In this document: positions 26,933 through 34,966 of the stretch, in pieces | Position numbering within the stretch: position 1 is the stretch's first letter | Layout of the letters: each line of letters opens with the position of its first letter | Origin: Nocardioides flavescens | GTDB taxonomy: Bacteria > Actinomycetota > Actinomycetes > Propionibacteriales > Nocardioidaceae | DNA: 64,000 nucleotides | Assembly: GCF_009823805.1 (NCBI RefSeq) | Contig: NZ_WUEK01000008.1 | Location: 1-64,000, forward strand | Direction: 5' to 3' | Made by a program: the position numbers and the translations under genes | The notes under the pieces: model-generated | Told to the model about the DNA's origin: nothing | Database searches by the model: none | The model's input: the letters and a program-made list of their open reading frames with translations, nothing else

Positions 26933-27799
26933 ATGACCATCCAGAGCGAGGTGCCGATGACGGCAACCACAGCGGTCCCTCCGGCCCGCCCCGCACCGGC
27001 ACTGCACCTCGACGGTGTCGGCATCACCTTCGGCGACTTCACCGCTGTCGAGGGGGTCGACCTCGACGTCCGCAACGGCGAGTTCGTCTGCCTCCTCGGC
27101 CCTTCTGGCTGCGGCAAGTCCACGCTGCTGTCCGTCATGGCCGGCTTCGTGCCGCCCAGCGACGGTGTCATCGAGATGGAGGGCCACGCCATCAAGGGGC
27201 CCTGTCCCGAGCTGGGGGTCGTCTTCCAGAGCTCGGACGCGCTCTTCGACTGGCTGACCGTCTCCGACAACATCGCCTTCGGTCCCCGGATGCGCGGCGT
27301 GGACAAGGCCCGCCGCGCCGAGATCGTCGAGGAGCACCTGCGGCTGGTGGGGCTGGCCCAGCACGCCGACAAGCGGCCCCCGCAGCTCTCGGGTGGCATG
27401 CGCCAGCGCGTGCAGATCGCCCGGGTGCTGGCCAACGAGCCCGAGATCGTGCTGATGGACGAGCCGTTCGGCGCCCTCGACGCCCAGACCCGCACCGTGA
27501 TGCAGGTCGAGCTCGACCGGATCTGGCGCCAGCGCCAGAGCACGGTCGTCTTCGTCACCCACGACATCGACGAGGCCATCGTGCTCGCCGACCGTGTCGT
27601 CGTCATGACCGCCGGTCCCAGCGCCGGCATCAAGTCGACCTACCAGGTCGACCTGCCGCGGCCCCGCGACGTCGACTCCCCGGCGTTCGTCGAGCTGCGC
27701 CACGCCATTCGCGAGGACATCACGGCCGAGGTCGCCAAGTCCCTCGGCCTGCCGACCGCGGGCACGACCGGCACGCCCGAGCAGGAGGTCCGCGCATGA
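26933..27799 (+). CDS. ABC importer ATP-binding protein (SsuB/TauB/NrtD-like)
   Basis: This 288-residue ATPase has Walker A GPSGCGKST (about 62), the ABC signature LSGGMRQR (about 153) and Walker B VLMDEPFGALD. It powers import through the permease encoded next. The subfamily handles nitrate, sulfonates, taurine, thiamine precursors and also aromatic acids such as phthalate. GGAG precedes ATG by four bases. The stop overlaps the permease ATG (ATGA). Confidence 0.95.
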   Translation: MTIQSEVPMTATTAVPPARPAPALHLDGVGITFGDFTAVEGVDLDVRNGEFVCLLGPSGCGKSTLLSVMAGFVPPSDGVIEMEGHAIKGPCPELGVVFQSSDALFDWLTVSDNIAFGPRMRGVDKARRAEIVEEHLRLVGLAQHADKRPPQLSGGMRQRVQIARVLANEPEIVLMDEPFGALDAQTRTVMQVELDRIWRQRQSTVVFVTHDIDEAIVLADRVVVMTAGPSAGIKSTYQVDLPRPRDVDSPAFVELRHAIREDITAEVAKSLGLPTAGTTGTPEQEVRA

Positions 27800-28635
27800 C
27801 CATCCCCGTCACGACGGCACCGGCCGCCTCGCGCGCCACCGCACGCACACCTCGCCCCAGCCGAGGGGCCGCCCGGGGCCGGACCATCGCCCAGCGGGTC
27901 GGCTACCCCGTGGCCTCGCTCGTGGTCGGGATCCTGGCCTGGCAGGGCCTCGCGTCGTACTTCGGTCCGGCGCTCGTCAGCTCGCCGGCGACCACGTGGA
28001 GCGCCGCGGTCGAGCTGACCCGCGACGGCACCCTCATCGAGTCCTGCCTGGTCTCGCTGCGCCGCATCGGGCTCGGCTGGGCGGCGGGCATCCTCGTCGG
28101 CGCGCCTCTGGGCATCCTCATGGGCCGCGTCAAGCTGGTGCGCACCCTGCTCGACCCCTACATCGAGTTCTTCCGCTTCATCCCCCCGATCGCCTTCGTC
28201 ACCGTCGCGATCGCGTGGTTCGGGATCGGCGAGACCTCGAAGATCGTGCTGATCTTCTACACCTCGGTCTTCATCGTCACGATCAACACGATCGCCGGCG
28301 TCCTGGGCATCGAGGAGTCCAAGCTGCGCGCGGCGGCCAGCCTGGGGGCGTCGCGCCGCCAGACCTTCGTGTCGGTCGTGCTCCCCGCGACGGTGCCGAC
28401 CATCGTCACGGGCGCCCGGCTGGCGCTCGGCAACAGCTTCCTCACGATCGTGTCCGCCGAGATCGTGGCGGCCCAGAGCGGGCTCGGCTCGCTCATCTGG
28501 ACCTCGCGCAACTTCGGCCGCATCGACTGGATCTTCGTCGGGATCATCGCGCTCGGCGTCCTCGGCTTCCTCTGCGACCGGGCCATCCGGTTCGTCGCCA
28601 GCACCGCCCTGCGCCACTACGGCGTCCGGGTCTGA
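27796..28635 (+). CDS. ABC importer permease
   Basis: This 279-residue BPD-type inner membrane protein has about six membrane helices. It carries the cytoplasmic loop that contacts the ATPase, EESKLRAAASLGASRRQTF (EAA motif, about residue 175). It is the single permease of the importer and probably works as a homodimer. The first 35 residues are polar and Arg-rich. The ATG overlaps the ATPase gene. Confidence 0.95.
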   Translation: MTIPVTTAPAASRATARTPRPSRGAARGRTIAQRVGYPVASLVVGILAWQGLASYFGPALVSSPATTWSAAVELTRDGTLIESCLVSLRRIGLGWAAGILVGAPLGILMGRVKLVRTLLDPYIEFFRFIPPIAFVTVAIAWFGIGETSKIVLIFYTSVFIVTINTIAGVLGIEESKLRAAASLGASRRQTFVSVVLPATVPTIVTGARLALGNSFLTIVSAEIVAAQSGLGSLIWTSRNFGRIDWIFVGIIALGVLGFLCDRAIRFVASTALRHYGVRV

Positions 28636-28650
28636 GAGACAGGAATGAAC

Positions 28651-29628
28651 ATGTCTGCACGCAAGGCCCTGGCGTACGCCGCCGCGGCGGTGGTCGTCTC
28701 GGGCGGTCTGGCCGCCTGCGGCGGGGACGAGGGCGGCAGCGGAGGCGGCGGTCTGCGGCCCGTTGTCACGATCGCCACCGGCGTCGACCCGTCGTACTCC
28801 CCGATCTACGTCGCCAAGGAGAAGGGCTTCTTCGAGGACCACGGCGTCGACGTCGAGTACGTCACCACCGAGGGCGGTCCGGCCCCGACCCAGGCCCTCA
28901 TCGCCGGCCAGGCCCAGATGGCCACCCAGTCCGACGCCACCACGCTGACGCTGATGGGGGCCAACCCGGGGCTGCGCGCTCTGGCGTCGTTCGAGGAGTC
29001 GTCCACCTACATCAAGGTCGTGCTGGGCAAGGGGATCACCGACCCCAGCCAGATCACCAAGATGGCCGCGGTCCCGGGCGTCGCGACGCTGGCCACGGTC
29101 CGCTACCTCGAGAGCGTCGGGGTCGACCCCGACGACGTCGAGCTGGTCTCGGCCACCCCGCCCGACGTACCGACCCTGATGCAGCGCGGCGACGTCGACG
29201 GCACCGTCATCTACGAGCCCTGGGCCAGCCGCGCCGCGGAGGAGTCCGGGGGCGAGATCGTGGGCAGCATCGGCGACTTCGACTTCAGCTACTCGCAGTG
29301 GATGGTCACGGACGAGACGTGGCTCGCGGACAACGAGGAGGCCGCCGCCGGCGTCCTGGCGGCGATCGCCGAGGCCGACGAGTTCATCGTCGACGACCCG
29401 GAGGAGGCCGCGGAGATCACCGAGGACGCCATCAAGGTGCCCGCCGACCAGACGACCACGATCTTCCAGGACCTGGAGTTCACGGTTCGCGGGATCACCG
29501 ACGCCGACGTCACCCAGGCGAAGGACAGCGCCCAGTTCTTCGTCGACTCGGGTGCCGTCGAGTCCCTCCCCGACTTCGACACCCAGCTGCTCCTCGGCTG
29601 GTACGAGGAGCACGAGAAGGACAACTGA
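28651..29628 (+). CDS. ABC importer substrate-binding lipoprotein (NMT1/SsuA-like)
   Basis: This 325-residue protein has a signal sequence ending in the lipobox GLAAC (cysteine about residue 22), so it is anchored outside the membrane. The mature part resembles NMT1/SsuA binding proteins, with VDPSYSPIYVAKEKGFFEDHGVDVEY near the start. ATG 28651 is preferred over 28645 because AGGA then lies six bases upstream. It gives the importer its specificity. The ligand is probably an aromatic acid or other pathway substrate, but this is inferred from context only. Confidence 0.92.
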   Translation: MSARKALAYAAAAVVVSGGLAACGGDEGGSGGGGLRPVVTIATGVDPSYSPIYVAKEKGFFEDHGVDVEYVTTEGGPAPTQALIAGQAQMATQSDATTLTLMGANPGLRALASFEESSTYIKVVLGKGITDPSQITKMAAVPGVATLATVRYLESVGVDPDDVELVSATPPDVPTLMQRGDVDGTVIYEPWASRAAEESGGEIVGSIGDFDFSYSQWMVTDETWLADNEEAAAGVLAAIAEADEFIVDDPEEAAEITEDAIKVPADQTTTIFQDLEFTVRGITDADVTQAKDSAQFFVDSGAVESLPDFDTQLLLGWYEEHEKDN

Positions 29629-29644
29629 CCTCCTCCTCCCTCAC

Positions 29645-29674
29645 AGCGCCCGTCCCCTCCCGGGGGCGGGCGCT
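29645..29674 (+). terminator. Hairpin terminator of ABC importer operon
   Basis: A 13-bp stem (one G-T pair) with a four-base loop lies 17 bases after the binding-protein stop. No T-run follows, as is common in high-GC actinobacteria. Confidence 0.7.
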
Positions 29675-29750
29675 GCTGCGTTCCGCCCCGCGGTGGTCGG
29701 GTCTTCCGGGCCGTCGCCTGACCGCCCGTTGTGGCCGGAGGGCTCCGCGT

Positions 29751-29860
29751 CGCTGGTCGAGCAACGAGCGCACGGTCCTGGCCGACCACTGCTCGACCAG
29801 CGCCGAGGTGCGTCGACTCTCGGACCAGGAGGTTGCACAGTTTCTCGAGACCACGCCTGC
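29751..29860. repeat. 13-bp inverted repeat and degenerate repeat copy
   Basis: CGCTGGTCGAGCA (29751-29763) and its exact complement (29790-29802) flank 26 bases. Farther on, GGAGGTTGCACAG and CTCGAGACCAC resemble the dispersed repeat family. The spacer 29629-29875 otherwise holds no gene. Confidence 0.5.
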
Positions 29861-29875
29861 GGTGGGACTCCCGGC

Positions 29876-30931
29876 TCAGCCCCCGAGGTCGCCCTCGAGC
29901 AGCGGAGGTGTGTCCAACAGCTCCTGGAGCGCGGCTGCGTCGAGCCCGGCGGCCAGACCGACGCAGAGCGCGAGGCGCGCCTTCTGCGGGGTGAGGCGGC
30001 CGCCGAGCAGGAGCCGCTCGTCGAGCGAGGTGCGTGCGGGCAGGGCCACGGCGCCGAACGGCGTCCGCGACGCCTGGCACACCACGACCCCCGCGTCGAG
30101 GGCGGCGACGACGGCTCGTCGTTCGTCCGGGGCGCCGAAGCCTGCACCCATCCCGGCGCAGACGATGCCGCGCGCACCGGCGGCCACGGCGGCGTCGACG
30201 ACCAGTCCGTCGGCACCGAGGTGGGAGTAGGCGATGTCGACGCGCGGCAGCGCCTCGAGCAGGCGCGCTCCCGCGAGCGGGGAGGTCGTGGTGCCCGAGC
30301 GCAGCGCGACCTGGTCGCCGGGCCAGACGGTCCCGACGGGTGCGGCCGACGCGCGGAACGCGTCGCGGCGCGAGGTGTGGGTCTTGAACGACGACACCGG
30401 GTGCAGCACGGCACCGTCGGTCGACACCAGCACCGGCGTACGCCGGGCCGCGGCACCGCTCGCGGGGCCCGGGGTCGGCCGCACACGGGCGGCGGCGATG
30501 GCGCCGACGAGGTTGCTGAGGGCGTCGCTGCCGACCGCGGTGGGAGGCCACATCGCGGCCGTCACGACGATGGGCTCAGGCCCGTCGTGGAGCAGCCACA
30601 GCAGGTAGGCCAGCTCTTCCATGCCATTGGAGCCACAGGTGACGACGAAGCCGACCGGTGGGCTGTCCGAGGCCGAGGCCGAGGCTCGCAGCTCGTGGAT
30701 CCGGCCGAGCAGGCGCACGACGGACTCGGGGGTGATGTCGTGGCTCGGCGAGAGCGGCAGCTCCTCCGAGGTCACCTCGCCGACCAGCTCGGAGACAGGG
30801 GTGATCAGTTCGGCGGGACGCAGCGTGCCCCCGCCGAGGTGGTAGCGGTCGATGTCGAGCGGGTCCTGGCCGAGCGACTGGATGGTCCCGCCGAGCGCGA
30901 GCCAGTGGATGCGTCCCGCGGTGGCGATCAC
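29876..30931 (-). CDS. Asparaginase-family protein with altered active site
   Basis: This 351-residue protein matches bacterial L-asparaginases in length and layout. It keeps the first catalytic Thr16 in GGTI, a Tyr at 30, a Ser in SPSHD and Lys184 in KTHTS. The second catalytic motif, normally HGTDT, reads CGSNG: Thr to Ser101 and Asp to Asn102. This could slow or redirect the amidase activity. It ends a minus operon with MFS, flavin monooxygenase and alpha/beta-hydrolase-like genes. A different amide substrate is possible. GTGA overlaps the upstream gene. Confidence 0.82.
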   Translation of the reverse strand: MIATAGRIHWLALGGTIQSLGQDPLDIDRYHLGGGTLRPAELITPVSELVGEVTSEELPLSPSHDITPESVVRLLGRIHELRASASASDSPPVGFVVTCGSNGMEELAYLLWLLHDGPEPIVVTAAMWPPTAVGSDALSNLVGAIAAARVRPTPGPASGAAARRTPVLVSTDGAVLHPVSSFKTHTSRRDAFRASAAPVGTVWPGDQVALRSGTTTSPLAGARLLEALPRVDIAYSHLGADGLVVDAAVAAGARGIVCAGMGAGFGAPDERRAVVAALDAGVVVCQASRTPFGAVALPARTSLDERLLLGGRLTPQKARLALCVGLAAGLDAAALQELLDTPPLLEGDLGG

Positions 30932-31782
30932 GGCCGTCCCGGGCGCGCCTGCGCGAGGGAGTCCAGGAAGTCGAGGACGGCCCGGGCGAACTCCGCCGGC
31001 TGGTCGTCGACCGACGGCACGCCGGTGCCGGCGAGCACTCGCTGCTCGGCGTGCGGCAGCGCCGACAGCAGCCGCGGCACGTCGGGCAGCGAAAAGCCGT
31101 CGAGGGCTCCGCAGACGACGAGCGTCGGGCAGCCGATCGCGCCGATCCGGTCCTCCATGCGGAAGGCGTTGACGGCGTGGTGGCCCTCGTCGACCCGGTC
31201 GATGACCCGCAGCGCGTCGGCGAGCACCCGCTCGAGCACCTCGGTCCTCCCGGCCGGGTAGAACCGCTCGCGGCCCACCCAGAGCTGGAGCAGGTGGTCG
31301 CCGTCGGCGGTGCGCTCGACGTGGTCGACGTGGGCCCCGGACGCCGCGACCCGCTCCCGCCGCGCCTCGTCGACGTACGGCGTCCCGGAGAGCACGAGCC
31401 CCCGCAGCCGCTCGATCCGACGGGCGGCGACCTCGACGGCGACGACGCCGCCGGTGTGGTGGCCGACGAGGACGACGTCGTCGAGGCCGAGGGCGTCCAG
31501 GACGTCCTCCACGCCGTCGGCGAACTGCTCGATGCTCATCGGCTCGCTCGGCCTCGCGGAGGCACCGAAGCCCACGGTGTCCATGGCGACGGTGCGGGTG
31601 CGGGCGCCGAGCAGCGGCAGCACGTCGCGGAACTCGTCCCACGAGCGCGGGGTCTGGTGCAGCAGCAGCACGGCGGGATCGCCGGGGGCGGCGGCGCCGG
31701 TCTCCACGACGTGGAGCTGACCGAAGCGCGAGTCGACGTAGTCCTTGACGAGGTGGTCGGCGGCATTGGGGGAGGTAGTCAC
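30928..31782 (-). CDS. Alpha/beta-hydrolase-like protein lacking Ser and His of the triad
   Basis: This 284-residue protein has the fold pattern of alpha/beta-hydrolases, with LLLHQTPRSWDEF and DTVGFGASARP. The nucleophile elbow, usually GHSxGG, reads GHHTGG (positions 107-112), placing His109 where Ser belongs. The catalytic-His segment, usually GxGH, reads GTGVPS. Only the acid region GALDGFS is kept. It may be a non-hydrolytic member, for example binding or rearranging a metabolite. It is co-transcribed with the flavin monooxygenase gene by a GTGA overlap. Confidence 0.82.
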   Translation of the reverse strand: MTTSPNAADHLVKDYVDSRFGQLHVVETGAAAPGDPAVLLLHQTPRSWDEFRDVLPLLGARTRTVAMDTVGFGASARPSEPMSIEQFADGVEDVLDALGLDDVVLVGHHTGGVVAVEVAARRIERLRGLVLSGTPYVDEARRERVAASGAHVDHVERTADGDHLLQLWVGRERFYPAGRTEVLERVLADALRVIDRVDEGHHAVNAFRMEDRIGAIGCPTLVVCGALDGFSLPDVPRLLSALPHAEQRVLAGTGVPSVDDQPAEFARAVLDFLDSLAQARPGRP

Positions 31783-32840
31783 AGCACGGGCTCCTTCGTG
31801 AGCAGGGGGGCCACCGAGGTGGCGACGTCGTCGGCGAGTCGGCGGGGGAGGTCGTAGGAGCCGACGTGCTGCAGGTAGACGGTCGACGCTCCTCGGGCGG
31901 CGGCGCGGGCGATGCCCGCGGCGACCTCGGCGGCACTGCCGAACAGGCAGAACTCCCGGGCGTAGCGCAGCGCGTCGGCATCGCTGATCCACTCCGAGCA
32001 CCTCTCGACCGCGGCGGGCCAGTCCTCGGCGTGCACCAGGTCGGGGTAGATCTCGGGCACGTGCGCAGGCACCTGGGCGCGGATGCCCACCGTCTCGAGC
32101 GCCGCGCGGCCGCCGTGCTGGGCCATCGCGGCCAGCACGGGCTTGAGCGTCCGGGCGTCGCGCTCGACGTCGTCGGTCACCGCGGCGAAGGCGCTGACGA
32201 CGACGTCGCTGGAGCCGTACGGGCGGCCGGCGCGCTCCTCGCCCTCGCGCACCAGGGCGACGGACCGCTCGAGCAGCGCGTCCGAGATCCCGCTTAGCAC
32301 GATCGTGCCGTCGGCGATCTCCCCGGCGAGCTGGAGGTTCCTGGGGCCGCTCGCGGCGAGATAGACGGGAATCCCGGGATGGGGGTCGCGCTGACGGGCG
32401 ACCCGGTCGCCGAAGGCGACGTCCTCGCCGGCGAGCAGCCCGCGCACCTGGGCGATCCCGGAGCGCAGCTCCGCCTGCCGGCTCGGGGCCAGCCCGACCG
32501 GCTCCACCGAGCTGTTGCCGACGCCGACGCCGAGGTGGATGCGGCCGGGCGCGGTCTCGCCGAGGGTGCGCACCAGCCCGGCGACCACGCTCGGGTGACG
32601 CGTGACGAGGTTGCTGACCGCCGTACCGAGGACCAGGCGCTCGGTGGCCTGCGCCGCCGTGTGCAGGGTGAGGAACGGGTCTCGCCACAGCAGCTGCGAG
32701 TCGGGCACGTAGACCCGGTCGAAGCCGAGGTCCTCCACCTCGCGGACGAAGGCGGCGATGTCGCCGACGGGCGCACAGGGCGGCACCCGCAGCGCGAGCT
32801 GCGGCCTGGGTGGAGGGGCGCTGACGGGCTCGGGCCTCAC
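31779..32840 (-). CDS. Luciferase-like (LLM) flavin-dependent oxidoreductase
   Basis: This 353-residue TIM-barrel protein has family landmarks VREVEDLGFDRVYVPD, ERLVLGTAVSNLVTRHPSV and GRIHLGVGVGNSS (about 110). It resembles F420-dependent tetrahydromethanopterin reductase-like and FMN-dependent monooxygenase members. It could oxygenate or reduce a pathway compound. GTGA overlaps join it to the MFS gene upstream and the hydrolase-like gene downstream. The cofactor (F420 or FMN) cannot be settled by eye. Confidence 0.88.
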   Translation of the reverse strand: MRPEPVSAPPPRPQLALRVPPCAPVGDIAAFVREVEDLGFDRVYVPDSQLLWRDPFLTLHTAAQATERLVLGTAVSNLVTRHPSVVAGLVRTLGETAPGRIHLGVGVGNSSVEPVGLAPSRQAELRSGIAQVRGLLAGEDVAFGDRVARQRDPHPGIPVYLAASGPRNLQLAGEIADGTIVLSGISDALLERSVALVREGEERAGRPYGSSDVVVSAFAAVTDDVERDARTLKPVLAAMAQHGGRAALETVGIRAQVPAHVPEIYPDLVHAEDWPAAVERCSEWISDADALRYAREFCLFGSAAEVAAGIARAAARGASTVYLQHVGSYDLPRRLADDVATSVAPLLTKEPVL

Positions 32841-34072
32841 GTGGGTTCCTCTCCGAGACGGTGGTGCACGACGACGGGCCGCGTCCACCGGTGGCGCGCA
32901 GCGAGAGCGCACGCGCTGGCGACGCACGCCGACACGGCGGCCAGTCCCCAGGCGAGCTGGGTGCCCGATCCGTGGACGACCCCGGCGAACGCCAGCGGAC
33001 CGATCGACCCGCCCAGGAAGATGCCGCCCTGGGTCACCCCGGTCGACGCGGCGGCTGTGTGCGGCACCGCGCGGGTGACGCTGAGGTTGAACAGCCCGCT
33101 CCATCCCCACCCGCAGCCGTAGGCGAGCAGCGAGCCCGCCACGAAGGCCGCGGCAGAGCCGGTCGAGATGAGCCCGAAGCCGAGCGCGCCCGCACTCGCG
33201 AGCAGCACCACGCCGGCGACGTTGCCGGCGCCGCTCATCGACGCGCCGGTCGACGCGGCGACGACCCGGACCAGGATCGAGGTGAGGCTGCCCGCGACCT
33301 GCACCCCTGCGACCAGCGAGGGCGAGAGACCGTAGAGCAGCCCCGTCACCACCAGGAACGACGGCAGGCAGGTCGAGGCGAGCGAGACGAAGAACCCCGT
33401 GGCCGCCATCAGCGCGACGAAACCGCGCGCGCGGTCCTGCTCGATGCCCCCTCGGCGCGTCGGCGGCTCGACCTGTGCCGCCACCGGCGGTGCCTCCGGA
33501 TCCTTGACCCATCTCAGCGGCAGTTGCGCGGCCAGGGTCAGGGCGGCGACCAGCACGACGGCGAGTCGCCACGACTGGTCCTGGAACGCCGCCAGCACCA
33601 CGCCGGCGAGCAGCGTGGTGGCGGGGATCGACGACTGCACCAGCCCGAACGCCGTCGCCCGGGTGCGCGGCAGCTCGATGCCGGTGATGACGTGGGTCGC
33701 CGCCGGCTGCGCGGCGGCGTTGGCGATCCCGAGCAGGGCCAGCGCGGCGACGACGGCCCATCCCGCCGGCGCGGCGGCCACGGCCAGCAGCCCGACCGTG
33801 CACGCCAGGGTCGCGATCCGCAGCGGCCGCGCGGCGCCGTACGTCGCGACGAGCCGGCCGGCCCACGGCGAGCCGAGCGCGGAGACGAAGAAGTACGCCG
33901 CGACTCCGCCGCCGAGCTGCACCGTCGAGAAGCCGATGTCGCGGTCGATCTGCACCGCCAGCACCGCCACGAGGAACGGCGGCACCGCGGCCGACACCAT
34001 CGCCGCGATCGCCCCGCTGAGCCGCTGCCGGACCCGTGCCGGGGTCGACGGGGAGAGGGGGGTGACGGGCAC
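32837..34072 (-). CDS. MFS transporter
   Basis: This 411-residue membrane protein has twelve predicted helices in two halves separated by a polar loop at about 195-220. The loop between helices 2 and 3 has GSPWAGRLVATYGAARPLR, the MFS signature region. It heads the operon with the flavin oxidoreductase gene, so it may import its substrate or export a product. The start is GTG, with little leader. The direction of transport and substrate are unknown. Confidence 0.9.
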   Translation of the reverse strand: MPVTPLSPSTPARVRQRLSGAIAAMVSAAVPPFLVAVLAVQIDRDIGFSTVQLGGGVAAYFFVSALGSPWAGRLVATYGAARPLRIATLACTVGLLAVAAAPAGWAVVAALALLGIANAAAQPAATHVITGIELPRTRATAFGLVQSSIPATTLLAGVVLAAFQDQSWRLAVVLVAALTLAAQLPLRWVKDPEAPPVAAQVEPPTRRGGIEQDRARGFVALMAATGFFVSLASTCLPSFLVVTGLLYGLSPSLVAGVQVAGSLTSILVRVVAASTGASMSGAGNVAGVVLLASAGALGFGLISTGSAAAFVAGSLLAYGCGWGWSGLFNLSVTRAVPHTAAASTGVTQGGIFLGGSIGPLAFAGVVHGSGTQLAWGLAAVSACVASACALAARHRWTRPVVVHHRLGEEPT

Positions 34073-34158
34073 CCTGCGTTCCTAGCCCGCCCGAGCTCCC
34101 TCCGTCCGCAGCTGTCCCGTGCGGCGGAACCCGTCCGGTGAGACCTGTGTCTGCCGGG

Positions 34159-34809
34159 TCAGGGGGTCGCGCTGCCGCCCGCCCCGCTCGCCACGGTCTC
34201 GAGGACGAGCGTGCGGTAGGCCATCCGAGCGTTGCCTCCGGGGTCGAGGCTGCCGCACAGGTGGAACGACTGGGTGCCGGCGGTCACCGGGACGACCGTG
34301 TCGGCGACCAGCTGGCCGAGCCCGTTGCTGATCTGGAGGTACGGCCTGCCGTAGGCGGTGTCGTTGGCGAGCAGGTCGCAGGGCGTGGCGGCCGGGACGA
34401 CGAAGATGGCGATGTTGCCGCTGCCGGAGAAGTTCGCGGTCGCCGTCACCCGCACGAACGACACGCCTGCCGGCACGGTGACGGACACCGGGGCGAGGAT
34501 CTCGGTCTTGCCGCTCGGCATCGCCGAGTCGAAACGGACGACGCCGCTCGCGACCCGGTCGAGGTACGCCGCCGGCCCGGCGCCGGCGAGCGTGTCGGCC
34601 GAGGCGGCACGGGCGACCGAGAGGGTGCCGGCCCGCTGGTCGACGACCTTGCTGGCGACCTTCGTCGCGACCTTCGTGGCGATCTTCTTGACCTTGGCCT
34701 GGGTCAGGCGCGCCGCGGGGGCCGCGGTGGCGGTGGCGCCCACCGCGACGAGCAGGGCAGCGATCAGCAGGGCGACGACCCAGCGGATGGACGGACGGTG
34801 AGCGAGCAC
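34159..34809 (-). CDS. Secreted or membrane-anchored hypothetical protein
   Basis: This 216-residue protein has an N-terminal signal sequence (residues 8-33, WVVALLIAALLVAVGATATA). A Lys/Val helical repeat TKVATKVASKVV follows, then a beta-rich domain of about 130 residues with two cysteines that may form a disulfide (TPCDLLAND and FHLCGSLDP). It has no recognised enzyme motif. GTG 34809 has AGGAGG five bases upstream; the longer frame has no support. Confidence 0.7.
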   Translation of the reverse strand: MLAHRPSIRWVVALLIAALLVAVGATATAAPAARLTQAKVKKIATKVATKVASKVVDQRAGTLSVARAASADTLAGAGPAAYLDRVASGVVRFDSAMPSGKTEILAPVSVTVPAGVSFVRVTATANFSGSGNIAIFVVPAATPCDLLANDTAYGRPYLQISNGLGQLVADTVVPVTAGTQSFHLCGSLDPGGNARMAYRTLVLETVASGAGGSATP

Positions 34810-34900
34810 GGGGCCTCCTGGGTGCGACGGGGTGGGGGCCTGATCATCCCGCGCGCCGCGGGCGTTGCCCAGGCTCCTGCGACGCCCGATGGAGACGCAG

Positions 34901-34934
34901 AGGTGCCCCCTGGCGCGGACGCCAGGGAGCACCT
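34901..34934 (-). terminator. Terminator of GH3 gene
   Basis: A 15-bp stem with one mismatch and the loop CGGA lies 33 bases after the GH3 stop and before the next minus-strand gene. Confidence 0.75.
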
Positions 34935-34966
34935 CGGGTGCTGCAGGTGGTGCAGGGACGGGAGGG

